Source of the DNA: Proteles cristata cristata
Taxonomy: Eukaryota > Chordata > Mammalia > Carnivora > Hyaenidae
Direction: 5' to 3'
Assembly (NCBI GenBank): GCA_017311185.1
Contig: JAESUZ010003091.1
Coordinates: 434,001-498,000 of the forward strand
Length of the DNA stretch: 64,000 nucleotides
The position numbers and the translations under genes are program-made. This document shows, piece by piece, positions 1 through 10,900 of this stretch. The first letter of the stretch is position 1. Each line of letters begins with the position of its first letter. The notes beneath the pieces were generated by a model. The model saw only the letters and a program-made list of their open reading frames with translations, made no database searches and was not told the origin of the DNA.

Positions 1-574
1 CTGAGTACGGAGCCCAGGCCCCTCCTTTTCCAGGCCCACTCTCCCCTTCAGGGCTAGCTGGGCCATCTAATTGGACTGTAAAAAGGCACAACCCTTTTCT
101 CCACCCTGCGGACTTTCTTCTTCCTCCAGGGGTGGTGTGTCTGTCGCCTTCTCCCTGCCTGCACCGATTCTTCCCCGAGAGCGTGGGTCATTCTGCAGGC
201 TCTGTCTTTTCTGCTTATGTCAAAGGGCTAATGAAGGGTGTCAGATCCTAATCCCCTAAATTATTGGAATGAGCTTCCCCCTCCAAGGCTGGTCCCAGTC
301 CTGAAGCTAGACAGTGAGCCACGCCGGCTGCTTCGAATTGCCTGTAATTTCATAAACCCGGGTTCCAGCTGCTCGGAGCCAGGCCTCAGCCCTGCACTTG
401 ACAAACGCAGTTTGTGCAGCCGCCTTTGAAATCACAAAGGGAAATGGATGGTGACACATTTCTAAGTAGGGCTTCGGAGAATTGTCACGACCCTGTACGT
501 GAGGACCAGTATCCAGGGAGAGGAGGCTGGCTTCTGGGGAGTCACCTGAGACTACTAGATGTCATGGCAGGGAC

Positions 575-615
575 GGGGGGGGGGGGGGGGGGGAGGGCAG
601 AGGGGTAGTGGGGAC
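575..615 (+). repeat. Poly-G run with G-quadruplex potential
   Basis: Nineteen consecutive G (575-593) followed by AGGGCAGAGGGGTAGTGGGG. Several G-runs in a short span can form a quadruplex on the plus strand. The run length is likely to vary between individuals and assemblies. Confidence 0.7.
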
Positions 616-964
616 GGAGCAGAGGTGACCGAGAGGGGGAGGCTCCCCTCATCCCACCCACTCCTTAGGGATGAGCGAGAGAGGCCTCTGTCTTCCCAGC
701 TCGGCCCTGGAAAGAGCCATGGGCCTCTCTCCCTCCCAGGGCCCCATTTCTGGCCATTCCGCTCTGAGAGCTTTCAAAACAGCGTCAGGGAAGAAGGCGC
801 CTACGGCCCCCCAGCTCTGCCTCTCAGCCCTTCCAAGTCTTTCAGCACAGACACAGCTCAGAATAACAAATAACATCTGATCAGGGCCCGGAGCCCACAC
901 AGCGTAGCATCCTCACCTACCTCAGCCCGCTGACCCCTCCACCAGCCCCAGGAGGGAGCCCAGG

Positions 965-1045
965 AGCTGTCACCGGGAACTCCTCCGTGGTCCGAGGGAG
1001 GAAACCGAGTCACCGAGAGGCTAGCTGGACCCGCCCAGGGTCCCG
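965..1045 (-). mobile_element. MIR fragment
   Basis: GAGGAAACCGAGTCACCGAGAGG matches, shortened here (GAGGAAACCGAGTCACCGAG), the reverse complement of the MIR core that reads gaggaaactgaggctcagagagg in consensus. Degenerate. Confidence 0.5.
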
Positions 1046-1724
1046 AGGCTCACGGCCGCCCCTCCTGGACCTCAGTCATGGTCTCTTCACACAAGCCGCG
1101 CTTGCTTCCAGCCCCTCCAGAAAGGCCCCCCGCTGGCCACCCTGGAGCCCAGCTTGTTTATAAGCTGTTCTGGGAGCACTTTGAAGTGTCCTCCTGGGCC
1201 CCTCCCACACTTCCTTGGATCTGGCTGCCCTGCGTCTGTCCCTGCCCCCCCCCTGCGGCCGGGACCCCAGGCTCACCACTCCCCTGGTACCATCCCCCAG
1301 ACCTCCCTCCCACCAGCCAGCGTGAGCCTCCCTGGAGCAGAGCCTGGGCCGAGTCACCTGAGCATGGGGTTGACCTTGGGAGTGTCACCTGCTTTTCCCC
1401 CACCCCGGGGGATGGCAGGCACCCTTGAACTTGGGCTCAGAAGAGTTCTCTCGGTCTCCCACTGCCTGTGGGGTTGGAGGGGCCCACAGGAGTGGGTTCA
1501 AGGCCAACTCTAGGTGTAGCTGCAGGAAGTCACCCCGGGGACAGTGGGCTCTGGACGACCCTTGACCACAGGTTCACCCTTCACATAACAACTCCCAAGT
1601 CACTGGGACACCATTTTCCAGATCAGCCAGGCCTCTCCCCGCTGGCCACACAGGTGGGGAGGCAAGGACCAAACCTCTTCCCTCTCGAAGCATCTCTTCC
1701 CTCTTTCCTTATTTGATGGTTTTT

Positions 1725-1957
1725 TGTTTTTTTTTTTAAATTTTTTTTAATGTTTTTATTTATTTCTAGGAGAGAGAGAGAGACAGCGTGAGCATGGGAG
1801 GGTCAGAGAGAGAGGGAATCACAGACTGTGAAACAGGCTCCAGGCTCTGAGCTGGCAGTCAGCACAGAGCCCGATGTGGGGCCCGAACCCACGAACCGCG
1901 AGATCGTGACCTAAGCGAAAGTCGGACGCTTAACCGACTAAGCCACCCAGGCGCCCC
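1725..1957 (-). mobile_element. tRNA-Lys SINE, group A
   Basis: Full-length, reading in from the left as T-rich tail then AGGAGAGAGAGAG and ending GCCACCCAGGCGCCCC. It is flanked by a perfect 19-bp target-site duplication, TCCTTATTTGATGGTTTTT, at 1706-1724 and 1958-1976. Confidence 0.95.
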
Positions 1958-1976
1958 TCCTTATTTGATGGTTTTT

Positions 1977-4090
1977 AAAGTACCTACTACGTGCTCACTC
2001 CTGGGGGCACAGAGGCGACAGTCCTCGTCCACAGAGAGAGCACAGCATGCAAACGCATGATAAGAATAGTGAAGGCCATCTTGGGGGGTCAAGCTCTGTG
2101 GGCGGGGAGGGGGAGAGAGGCCCAGGGCTGCTATCGTGCAGATGTGAGGTGGGGTGGGTCCTGAAGCCTGAGCAGCTGCCTGCAAGCCCCAGCACAGGAG
2201 ATGCTTTCCCACACTCCCCCTTGGAAAGGCCTGGCCCGCAGCGCAGCCTCCTTGGCCAAGGCCCTCCCCCTGCGGGGCCCAGGCCTCCAGGAAGGGGAGG
2301 TGAGAGCAAAGTCAGTAGGTTTGGGAGACGGGGTGGGGGTGGCGGGTCTTGCTTCTGGGTGGGGTGGCCCCAGGAAAGGCAAACCAGCAGACCCGGGCTG
2401 GTCCACCCTGCTTGGGCCCCTGGTCCTGAGACAGCCACGCTCTCTCCCAAATGGCTGGGGGAGACCAGGCCCCTGGGAGCCTCCCTGCCCTGATCCTTGA
2501 TTTAAACCTAGATGGGAGGAGGGGGGATGTAAGGAGCAAGAGTCAAGGTGCTCAAACTCCTTCTCGCCTTCTTGGAAGGCCCGGGCTGCCTTGCTCCAGG
2601 CAGATTCGTCAGACCCAAGCTCATTACCCAGCTGGGGACCCCTGCCCGGGCGGCCGTGGGCCTGGGTTACATTACAGGGCTGTGTGAACTCTCCCCTCCG
2701 AGTGAGACCGCACTGGGTTTTGGAATAATTATGGGGCCTCAGCAGATGGTGGAGGCGAACAGGGGAAGCCTTCAGCTGTGGGACACGTGACTCCCAGGTG
2801 GCTGTGCAGAGCGGGACACAGGAGGGTCCCCACTGGGCCTCGGGGGAGGCAACGCCGAACCAAGATCTGAGTTGGCTGTGGTGGGGCGTGGCCCAGCCCC
2901 CGAGGCCAGCCAGGCCTCCTTAGACCCCTGCCCCTAAGAGCCAGGCCAGGGGGCCCTGCTGGTGGGGCTGAGTTCCTGGAAGCTGGTCGGTGTTTGGACA
3001 GATCTGTGTGTCACGAAGCAAGGACAGGAGACACAACTTCTGGGCACCTTTGAGCCCCCAGATGCCTTCCTGGAGAATGTGGGCATTGGGTGTGCTCAGT
3101 GGGTTTCAGCCGTGTCAGACCCCTGGCCTGCTTGGGAAGCTCCATGGTGCTCAGGTTGAGCACTGTGCGAGGAGTCAGGAGCCCTGGGTTCTCAGCCTGG
3201 TCTGCCATCAATTCACTATGCGACCACCTCTCCTTCCCCATCTGAGGCCCCTTCCAGCTCCCTCCTCTGCGATCCCACGTCCCGATTCCTCCAGCTTTGC
3301 CTTCACGGAATCAGCTTCCAAAAGCCCCGAACAATTCTCAGCCAAGACAAACACAGGAGTGAAGAAGCCAAAAGACCACGGGGCTACAGCGTGGCCGTCC
3401 ATTCCACTGCTCTCCTCTGCTGGGGGAGAGCCACAGCCCCTGTTTCCACTTTTCCCAGGCCTGGGGGCTCCGTGGGAAGGCTACCAAGAGGGGCACAGCC
3501 TCCCTCCTGCTCAGCCCGGCCCTATTCTCTGCCTTACTGTTTGTTCCTTCCAGACCAGAGAGAAACGGGAAGGTCTCAGACCCTCGGGTCTCCCTGCTCA
3601 CATGCACGCTGCTGTGCAGAGGGACGCATGTTTCTAAAACCAGATGCGTTCCTAATCCCCACTGTAGGGTACCCCATGGTGGGGGTGGGGCGTGAGAAAC
3701 CGGCCTCTTCCCGACTGAGCCAGCCATTACTTCAGGACTTCCGGCTTAAAGATGGCTTCCCCACGTCTTCAAGATGAAGGCCAAAGCATTTAACCCAGAC
3801 CGCCACGAACTTCTGCCGCAGTATCCTTCTCTAGTCTTATCATTTGCTCCTCTTTCCCTCACACTCTGGAAGCTGCCGCATTGCTCTTTCAGATCCTTAA
3901 AAAGCTCCACACGGTCTTTCCCCCCAGGCCCCCACCCCCACCCCGACATAGTCCTCTGCCATGGACTCTCACCCTTCTCCAGGCCAACCCCTTCCCAGCC
4001 CATCCTGGCAGCCTGGAGCTTTTCAGGAGGCCTTCCTGATCTCAGGGGCTGAGGAAGACCCACACCACCTCCCATCTGGAGGGTTCCTTT
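1977..4090. other. Intergenic, GC-rich, no gene seen
   Basis: No recognisable exon. A MIR relic lies near 3140-3260. The stretch at 2600-2760 looks unique and ends in AATAATTATGG. Frames of up to 215 codons here are composition-driven, overlap each other on both strands and show no domain. Confidence 0.55.
3140..3260 (+). mobile_element. MIR fragment
   Basis: CAGGAGCCCTGGGTTCTCAG then CTGCCATCAATTCACTATGCGACC, in part GCCATCAATTCACTATGCG, follows the MIR order (ctgggttc...ctctgccacttactagctgtgtgacc). Diverged. Confidence 0.5.
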
Positions 4091-4299
4091 TACAGTGAAA
4101 AAGCAAAACAAAACAAAAAGCCAACACTGGGTTATAAAACCCATGGCAAGGTTTAATTATTCCATGGTGTCATGTCACTGTTCGCATGAGTGTCAACTGG
4201 TTCAGGGATAATGTCAAAAATCCACATTTGAGGCCCTTTGCCAGTAGGGCCTGCCTGGGACCTTCCTGGGACTGCCCATCATACCCCTGGGCACTGTTT

Positions 4300-4375
4300 A
4301 CACAGTGCCAAAATTACATATCTCTCATCTGTCACCCAGACTGGGCTGCGAGCCCCTGGCAGGCAGAGAACAGAC
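4300..4375 (+). mobile_element. L2 fragment
   Basis: CATATCTCTCATCTGTCACC then GACTGGGCTGCGAGCCCCTGG parallels the L2 3' region (tgtctcccc...gactgtgagctcc...gagggcagggac). Short and diverged. Confidence 0.45.
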
Positions 4376-4507
4376 GTGGTGGGGTCCACCACCCCTCCAT
4401 GCCGCGTCCCTTCGTTCCTCCCCGGGCATCCACGAGCCCCTCTTCAACCGTGCTTCCAGAGTCTTCTTTCCAAATTCCTAACTCGAACACATCCGTCCTT
4501 GCTGCAG

Positions 4508-4925
4508 AGGGTTGAATGGCGGCTCCCCGAAAGATTGTCTACATCCTAATCCCCAGAACCTGCGAATGTGATCTTACTTGGGAAGAGGGTCTCGGCAGAG
4601 GGAATTAAGGATCTTGAAATGTGCTCATGGTGGATTACCCAGGAGGGCCCAATTCCAGTGACAGGTGTCCTTGTGAGAGAAGAGCCAAGGGAGATCAGAG
4701 ACGCCGAAGAGGGCAGGGCCACATACAGGAGGCAGATGGGAGTGACGTGGCCACAAGCCCAGGAGCGTTCGAGCCACCAGAAGCTGGAAAGGGCAAGAAA
4801 GGGATTCTCCCCTCGACCCTTCAGAGAGAATGCGGTCCGCTGACACCTTGACTTTGGCCTTCTGGCCTCCAGAACTGTGAGAGAATACATTTCTGTGGGT
4901 CTAAACCACTGTGTTTGTGATGATT
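4508..4925 (+). mobile_element. MLT1-type MaLR solo LTR
   Basis: Starts GGTTGAATGGCGGCTCCCCG and holds the MLT1 landmarks in order: CATCCTAATCCCCAGAACCT, GAATGTGATCTTACTTGG, GTGTCCTTGTGAGAGAAG, CCACCAGAAGCTGG, CCTTCTGGCCTCCAGAACTG and AAACCACTGTGTTTGTG. It is an ancient non-autonomous ERVL-class LTR with no internal coding part. Confidence 0.8.
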
Positions 4926-5049
4926 TGTTGCCAGATCTCACTGAGGACTCTCCTGTCCAGGGCACATCGGGGTTGGCTTCCACCAACCCTGTATACACCT
5001 GTGGACTCAGCTACTGAATCCAGAAGGCCAGGGTCAAGGCTTCATTTGC

Positions 5050-5110
5050 ACGTGCCTTGCTCACATTATGTCTGTCTCTCTCTCAAAAATAAATAAAAAA
5101 TTTAAATTTT
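5050..5110 (+). mobile_element. 5'-truncated SINE tail
   Basis: CTTGCTCACATTATGTCTGTC then CTCTCAAAAATAAATAAAAAA, shown here as CTCTCAAAAATAAATAAAA, is the last ~60 bp of a carnivore SINE lacking its tRNA head. Confidence 0.6.
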
Positions 5111-5147
5111 TACAAATAAAAATAAAAATTAAAAAAATTGTTTCCTG

Positions 5148-5275
5148 CAGCACCCGGGTGGCTCAGTCGGTTAAGCATCCGACTCTTGATTTCAGCTCAG
5201 GTCACGATCTCACGATTTGTGGTTCAAGCCCTGCATCAGGCTCTGCACTGACAGTGTGGAGCCTGCTTGGGATTC

Positions 5276-5330
<55 letters not shown>

Positions 5331-5376
5331 GCACGCACACACACACACACTAAATAAATAAATAAACTTAAAAATA
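5148..5376 (+). mobile_element. tRNA-Lys SINE, group B, with microsatellite tail
   Basis: The head GCACCCGGGTGGCTCAGTCG and GGTTCAAGCCC B-box are intact. The TC-rich body has expanded into (TC)n(CA)n (5283-5350), then (TAAA)n. Confidence 0.9.
5283..5350. repeat. (TC)n(CA)n microsatellite
   Basis: Compound dinucleotide tract grown from the SINE body, about 12 TC units then about 22 CA units, interrupted by GCACGCAC. Confidence 0.9.
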
Positions 5377-5386
5377 CATATTTGAT

Positions 5387-5593
5387 GGGGCTCCTGGGTA
5401 GCTCAGTGGGTTAGGCGTCCAACTTCGGCTCAGGTCATGATCTCACAGTTCATGGGTTCAAGCCCGGCATCGGGTTCTCTGCTGGCAGCTCAGAGCCTGG
5501 AGCTGGATTCTGTGTCTCCCTCTCTCTCTGCCCCTCCCTCGCTCGTGTTCTGTCTTTCTCTGTCTCAAAGATAAATAGACTATTAAAAAAAGA
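5387..5593 (+). mobile_element. tRNA-Lys SINE, group B
   Basis: GGGGCTCCTGGGTAGCTCAG head through CTCAAAGATAAATAGAC tail, directly following the previous SINE in the same orientation. No clear target-site duplication, so it is moderately old. Confidence 0.9.
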
Positions 5594-7310
5594 ATATATA
5601 TATATTTTTTTCTAATATTTCATTTGCACTTAGGATTCTGTTTGTGGCAAGTGTGGGGTGGAGATTTGAATACATGAAAGAAACCGGTGTGCACCTCAGT
5701 GAGGGCTAGACCGCAAGAGGCTTGCAGCCAACTGAGAACCCAAGAACCACTCACCGTGTCAGAATTTGGGAATCTCTCATGAGCGCGAAATCAGTCGGGG
5801 TCAGCTGGACACAGAGCAGGGGCAGAGAGCGGGAGCCACCGGGAGGACGTCCTGCCAGTGAGGGTCCCGGACGAAGGGGCCTCTCTCACGCCAAGTCGGC
5901 GGGCAGGCATCATGGCAGAGGATGGGGAGGCAGTTCCCTGAAGATCCGTGAGGTCTGCTCACAGCTCCGGGTCAGCAGCAAAGAAGTGGGGGTGAGCTCG
6001 AAGGTGAAAAGGGGGCACAAACCTTCAGGTTCCAATCCAGGGGCAGTGACCTTGAACCTGCCCATCTGTCCAGTATGCCTCCAAGGATCCGAGGAGGCAA
6101 AGGGCCCTCCACGGAGGGCAGAGGGCATTCAGGTGTCAGAATAAGGGTCCCGTGTCTGAACCCAATGGCTACTCCTCCGCCCCTTGAGGTTTCCCCACCA
6201 GGGCCAGGAGGACCCAGCGCAGCAGCACATTCATCAATCTTAGCCTCTAGGGGCCATGCCTGAGCCCCTTCCTCTCTACGGAGACTCCCTAGTAAAGTAG
6301 ACCCAGACTGAGGAGGCAGCTGGGGCCAGTGCCCTCGGGACGGTTCAACCCCCCAGCTTCCTCCCTAGGGTGTGAGCCAGGGGGTCCACGCGGGCTGACT
6401 GACTGGATGCCCAGCCCCAGGTAGAGAAGATGGGCCGGGAAGAGGGGACAGCTGGCGTCCCCCCAGTGAACCCATCATGCGACAGTGGCTCCAGGCCCGG
6501 CTGCCATGGGGGAGAAGAGAGGAAAGAGAGAGGACCAGACTGTTTTCCTGGAAGAGAGGAAGTGGACAGAGGGCATGTGGCAAGGCCACATGCCTTTGAA
6601 AATAACCCCATCCACGAATGAATTGTGGGTGAATGAGTGTTCTCGGAACCCGCCCTTAAGATGAGCCGCCTTCCTCTCTTGTCCATCCTCTGCATCTTCC
6701 ATTCTATTACAACAGATGACATGTTCCTTGATTTAAGATTTTAATGTGCTGGATGCCTTCTCTTCCCTCCCCCTCCCTCCCCCTCCCTCCCCTCCCTCCC
6801 CTCCCTTTCCTCCCCGCCCCTTCTTAGCAACTAATACCATCACTTCTGTCTCCTCTCTCCCAAACCCTCACCGCCTCCTCTCATCTGGACCATTTACATT
6901 AGCATTTGGACACACTCAAGTCTCACCCATCCTGAACAAAGAAATCGTCCCCTAGATCCCACTTTCCCCTTCTGTCTACAACCCTGCCTCTCCCTACTGC
7001 CTGGAGCACCGGTCTGCGTTTTCTGCCCCCGACCTCCACGTGCTCCCATCCAGCTTCCCACGTGCACTTTGCCAATGAACCTGCTGCTAAGGCCACCAGC
7101 GGCTGCCTTGACCCGAAATGACATACCCAGTCCTGGTTTCCTCCATCTCTCTGGAGCCTGTTGACCTTTGCTCTAGGGGTATGACCCCTGACCCAGGTGT
7201 CCCGCTACTTTCCGGGTGGCTCCTTCCTCACCTCCTTTCCACCCCACACTGTTGTGCAGAGAGGTCTGTTGAGGCTGTATCCTTAGCACCCCTTCTTGCA
7301 CCGCACTGTC
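5594..7310. other. Intergenic, no gene seen
   Basis: Mostly unique GC-rich sequence with a C-rich low-complexity block at 6764-6820. Frames of 60-140 codons lie on both strands without domain or splice support. Confidence 0.55.
6764..6820 (-). repeat. (CCCTCC)n low-complexity tract, G-quadruplex-prone
   Basis: Repeated CCCTCCCC units. The minus strand therefore has many GGG/GGGG runs with short spacers, a strong quadruplex pattern. Confidence 0.8.
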
Positions 7311-7321
7311 CCTCCACCACA

Positions 7322-7362
7322 GCGGGGGGTGGGGGGTGGAGGGAGGGTGAAGGGGGGTTCAG
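7322..7362 (+). repeat. G-rich tract, G-quadruplex-prone
   Basis: GCGGGGGGTGGGGGGTGGAG followed by GGAGGGTGAAGGGGGG: at least four runs of three or more G within 40 bases. Confidence 0.75.
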
Positions 7363-7364
7363 CG

Positions 7365-7770
7365 CTGGCTGCACAGAAGAATCATCTGGGAGCTTTTAAA
7401 AAGTACCAGCACCGGGGCGCCTGGGTGGCTTAGTCGGTTAAGCGTCCGACTTTCGCTTGGGTCATGATCTCGCGGTTCGTGTGTTCGAGCCCCGCGTCGG
7501 GCTCTGAGCTGACTGCCAGCTCAGAGCCTGGAGCCTGTTTCACAGTCTGTGTGTCTCTCTCTCTCTCTGACCCTCCCCTGTTCACGCTGTCTCTCTCTCT
7601 CTCCTAGAAATAAATAAAAATATTTAAAAAAAAGAATATATTTAAAATGTACCAGCACCTGAGCGCTACCCTCATTAAATCAAAGGCACAAGCATGGGGC
7701 CCAGGTGTGATCGCTTTCAAACTCCCAGATGATTCTGAAGGTGCAGCCAGGGTTTTGAGCCGCTTCCCCA
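7365..7770 (+). mobile_element. MER5-type hAT-Charlie MITE, split by a SINE
   Basis: CAGAAGAATCATCTGGGAGC (before the SINE) and CCAGATGATTCTGAAGGTGC (after it) are MER5-like landmarks in the expected order. The inserted SINE occupies 7414-7640. Confidence 0.6.
7414..7640 (+). mobile_element. tRNA-Lys SINE, group A
   Basis: Starts GGGGCGCCTGGGTGGCTTAG and ends CTAGAAATAAATAAAAATA. The flanks carry a near-perfect duplication TTTAAAA(A/T)GTACCAGCACC, ending at 7413 and at 7659. Confidence 0.95.
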
Positions 7771-8055
7771 GGTGACCTCTCACGCCAGGACTCATGACCG
7801 TGTAAGCACCGGGAGACTTCAGAGTCCCCCGTCTGCATATCTGGAGACATCCAGAAGCATTCTTGGTTCCCCAAAGGCATCTAGTCAGATGCCTTCTAAT
7901 ACAGGGAGTCCATTCAGTTTACAAGCCACTCCAGAGTCTAACAGCTTATTCTAACACTAAAGTCATATGGTTCTTCCTCTTATCTACGGGTGATCTTCCA
8001 TAATGGACTAATAGGGAAGATATTTTCTCTCCGGCCTAAGACCTTAACAGAAGTG

Positions 8056-8160
8056 TATTATTTTTTTTTTCAGTAAGTTTGAGGTCCAACGTGGGGCTTG
8101 AACTCGTGACCCTGAGATCAAGACTCACATGCTCTACCGACTGAGCCAGCCAGGCATTCC
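8056..8160 (-). mobile_element. Old tRNA-Lys SINE relic
   Basis: CGTGGGGCTTGAACTCGTGAC and CTGAGCCAGCCAGGCATTCC, in part CGAACTCGTGAC-like B-box (here TTGAACTCGTGACC), are the reverse complement of a diverged head. There is no TC-rich body, as in older carnivore SINE subfamilies. Confidence 0.75.
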
Positions 8161-8377
8161 CAAATTTATTATTTTTAGGTCTTGAATCATGTATGAAAAA
8201 AATCGAGAATGCTAAAATGCCTTTGACGGTGTTATGATACACTGGTACATTTCTCTGCTTCTCAAGTTCACTCTCTAAAAAAAAAAAAAAAAAAAGTTGT
8301 TTTCTGCTTCCTGCTTCCCTGACCTGGGAAACTGCCCTCCTTATCCTGGTGACTACGTGTCTCCCCAGCCAGACCTC

Positions 8378-8475
8378 AAGGTCTTTGAAGGCAGGGACCA
8401 CGCCTTAGTTACCACTGTGTCTCCTGCACCCAGCATGAGGCTTGGTGTAGAGTTTTGTTGAATGAATAAATGTAT
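8378..8475 (+). mobile_element. L2 3' end
   Basis: GGTCTTTGAAGGCAGGGACC, then GTTGAATGAATAAATG. This is the classical end of L2. Confidence 0.65.
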
Positions 8476-8654
8476 ACGATTTTGCAAGTGCACAGAATAA
8501 GCCGCCTCTCTGACCAGTTTCCCTGGATGGACTCATCGAGAGGAAGCATGAGCTCTTAGTCTAGAAGCCGTACTTTAGAAGGCAGACCTATTCTGTCTAC
8601 AGAAAGTACGTGGTCTTCCTCTGGGCATGAACTTGAAGGAGGATCTTGTAGAGA

Positions 8655-8745
8655 ATCCAGAGCCTGGTACATGTAAGAGTCACCCGGAGGGCTTGCAAAA
8701 CTTGTCCCGATCCCACTGGGTTAGGGAATCCGTCTTTTCACACAC
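8655..8745 (+). mobile_element. MER5-like fragment
   Basis: AAGAGTCACCCGGAGGGCTTG resembles, in part (GTCACCCGGAGGGCTTG), the hAT MER5 sequence. Short. Confidence 0.35.
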
Positions 8746-9544
8746 TCCCACCGGCTGCAGACCAGAATAGAGGAACGTCTGGCACTCCTCAAAGGCAAAG
8801 TTTCTATCACTCAAATACCTGGAGAGTAAACTGAGGGAAAAAACAGTGCAAGGTGGAAATTCGCCAGTAGTCAGGTAGGAAACGACTTTCGGGCACCAAA
8901 CTTGTCCCAGCGCCCCCTGCTGGGGTGGGGAAGCCCCACGTGGGCACAGAAGGGATGCCGCGGATGGCATCCAGGGGTTGACCCGTCGGGCAGCCTCCCT
9001 TGCCGGGCAAGGGGACTTCCTGTCTCCCCAGGAAAGCTCAAATAAATCATCCAAATGATGGAGACAAGGCAGGGTTGAAAGGTGCTTCCTGGGTCACGTG
9101 TGCTCCTGGCTGTATTCGCCAGCCCCTAGCATACACCTGCCCTGCCGAGGATAGAGACCCTTCTCCCTCTCAGTGACTTCCAGAACACATGTGGAAATGA
9201 GGTGTCTATCCATGCAATGGAATATTATTCAACCCTGAGAACACGATATGTGCTATAACATGAATAGTCCTTAAAAACATAGTGCTAAGTGAAAGAAGCT
9301 AAATGAAAGGCCATGTATTACACGATCCCATGTATATAAAACACCCAGAACAAACGCAGAGAAACGGAAAGCAGATTAGTGGTGGCCAGGAGCTGTGAGG
9401 GCTGGGGAGTGACTGCTAATGGGTATGGAATTTCCTTTGGGGGTGATGGAAAGGTTCTGGAATCAGACAGTGGTGACAGTTGCCCAACATTGTGATTGTA
9501 CTAAATGCTACTGAATTGTACACTTTAAAATGGTTTAAATAGGG

Positions 9545-9742
9545 GGAGGTGCCCGGGTGGCTCAGTCGGTTAAGCGTCCGACTTCGGCTCAGGTCATGAT
9601 CTCACAGCTCTTGAATTCGAGCTCTGCGTGGGGCTCTGTGCTGACAGCTCGGAGCCTGGAGCCTGCTTTGGATTCTGTGTCTCTCTCTCTGCACTTCCCA
9701 CTCATGCTCTGTCTCTCTCTCTAACAAAAATAAATAAACATT
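9545..9742 (+). mobile_element. tRNA-Lys SINE, group B
   Basis: GGTGCCCGGGTGGCTCAGTC head and CAAAAATAAATAAACA tail, inserted in the L1 3' end. Its tail abuts the tail of an inverted SINE. Confidence 0.9.
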
Positions 9743-9971
9743 AATTTTTAAATTTTTAAATTTTTTAAAATTTATTTCTGAGAGAGAGAGAGAGACAGTG
9801 TGAGCAGGGGACGGTCAGAGAGAGAAAAGGAGATGCAGAATCCGAAGCAGGCTCCAGGCTCTGAGCTAGCTGTCAGCACAGAGTCCCATGTGGGGCTCGA
9901 ACCCATGAACCGTGAGATCATGACCTGAGCTGAAGTCGGACACTTAACTGACTGAGCCACCCAGGCGCCCC
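9743..9971 (-). mobile_element. tRNA-Lys SINE, group B, inverted partner
   Basis: T-rich tail on the left; ends GCCACCCAGGCGCCCC at 9971. It forms a tail-to-tail inverted repeat with the preceding SINE. Confidence 0.9.
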
Positions 9972-10276
9972 ATAACCAGTAATTTAAAAAAATCTTTTTA
10001 ATGGTTTAGATGGTAACTTTTATGTTATGTGTATTTTACCACGGTTTTTAAAAAAAGAATATATATGGTTGTTCATAAGTAGGGTGTTTTCTGTGGACCC
10101 TTCATGGTTCAGTGAGAACCCCCAGTGCTGGGCACCACTGGTCAGCTCACAGGCTTAGGGGTTCAGCCCAGAGACTGGTCTGGTTCCAGCCAGGGCAACA
10201 GCCAGAGCGCTCAGAAGCAAGAAGCACCCCGGGGCCTCCCAGTCACCCAGGACCGGGGCCTGTTTCTACCCGCAGA

Positions 10277-10900
10277 ACACTTTCAACACCAAATGTGGGT
10301 GGGTGGGTCCCACACTAACCGATTCTCCAACACTAGCTGGGAGTCTTGCAACTTAATTCGATTCTGACACTACGCACCCGGAGTTAGCCTCAGAGCCCAC
10401 AGGCTACGGGCTCTGTCCCCCAGCCCTGCCCCCCCTTCAGGTGCCAGTTGCAAGCCTTGGGCCACCAGGACTTGTGACTGATCAGCTGTAAATTTGGGGG
10501 GTTCCCACAGTCGCCTCCCCGGGTTTGATAATTTGCTGGAACAGCTCACAGAACCCAGAAAAACAGTTTACAGACTAGTCCCAGTTTATTCTAAAGAATA
10601 CAGCTCAGGAACAGTTGGATGGAAGAGGTGCGTAGGGCCAGACATGGAGGGAGTTCTGAGCCCTCACCAAGCCCACCACCCTCCCTCCCGTACAACAGTA
10701 CCGGGAAGCCCTCTGGGCCCCCTCCCCACCCCCCTAATCTGCGCTGAGGGGCAACAGCGATTTCATTACTTGGGCAGGATTGAATGAGTCATGGCCATTA
10801 GTGATTAACGCAGTCTGCAGCCCCTCCCCCTCCCTAGAGGCTGGGGCTGGGCCTTGGGGAGCTGACCTCAGGCCCAGGGTGCCTGCGGAGCATCAAGGGA
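10277..10900 (-). mobile_element. MLT2-like ERVL solo LTR
   Basis: Landmarks match, reversed, a MLT2-type LTR: CAACACCAAATGTG at the left edge, GATTCTGACACTACG, GGGCTCTGTCCC, GACTGATCAGCTGTAAATT, GCTGGAACAGCTCACAGAAC, CCAGTTTATTCTAAAG (reverse AATAAACTGG, the LTR poly(A) signal) and GGCCATTAGTGATTAACGC. It is an ancient LTR without internal genes. The subfamily name is from memory. Confidence 0.6.

Larger units (their letters stand above)
1..1705. other. Intergenic, GC-rich, no gene seen
   Basis: Unique or very old sequence. It contains a G19 run (575-593) and a MIR relic near 970-1040. Open frames are short, overlap on both strands and lack domain or splice support. Confidence 0.6.
9195..10052 (+). 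mobile_element. L1 3' end fragment, interrupted by two SINEs
   Basis: ATGCAATGGAATATTATTCA, TGCTAAGTGAAAGAAGC, GTGGCCAGGAGCTG and ATTGTACACTTTAAAATGG are L1 3' landmarks in order. The last piece, GGTTTAGATGGTAACTTTTA, resumes at 10003 after two tail-to-tail SINEs. It is non-coding and decayed. Confidence 0.8.

Noticed and set aside
9772..9960. Recurrent short peptides of the type LTSAQVMISQFVGSSP seen in many places
   Set aside because: They are translations of the SINE head and body and appear wherever a SINE lies, so they are not genes.
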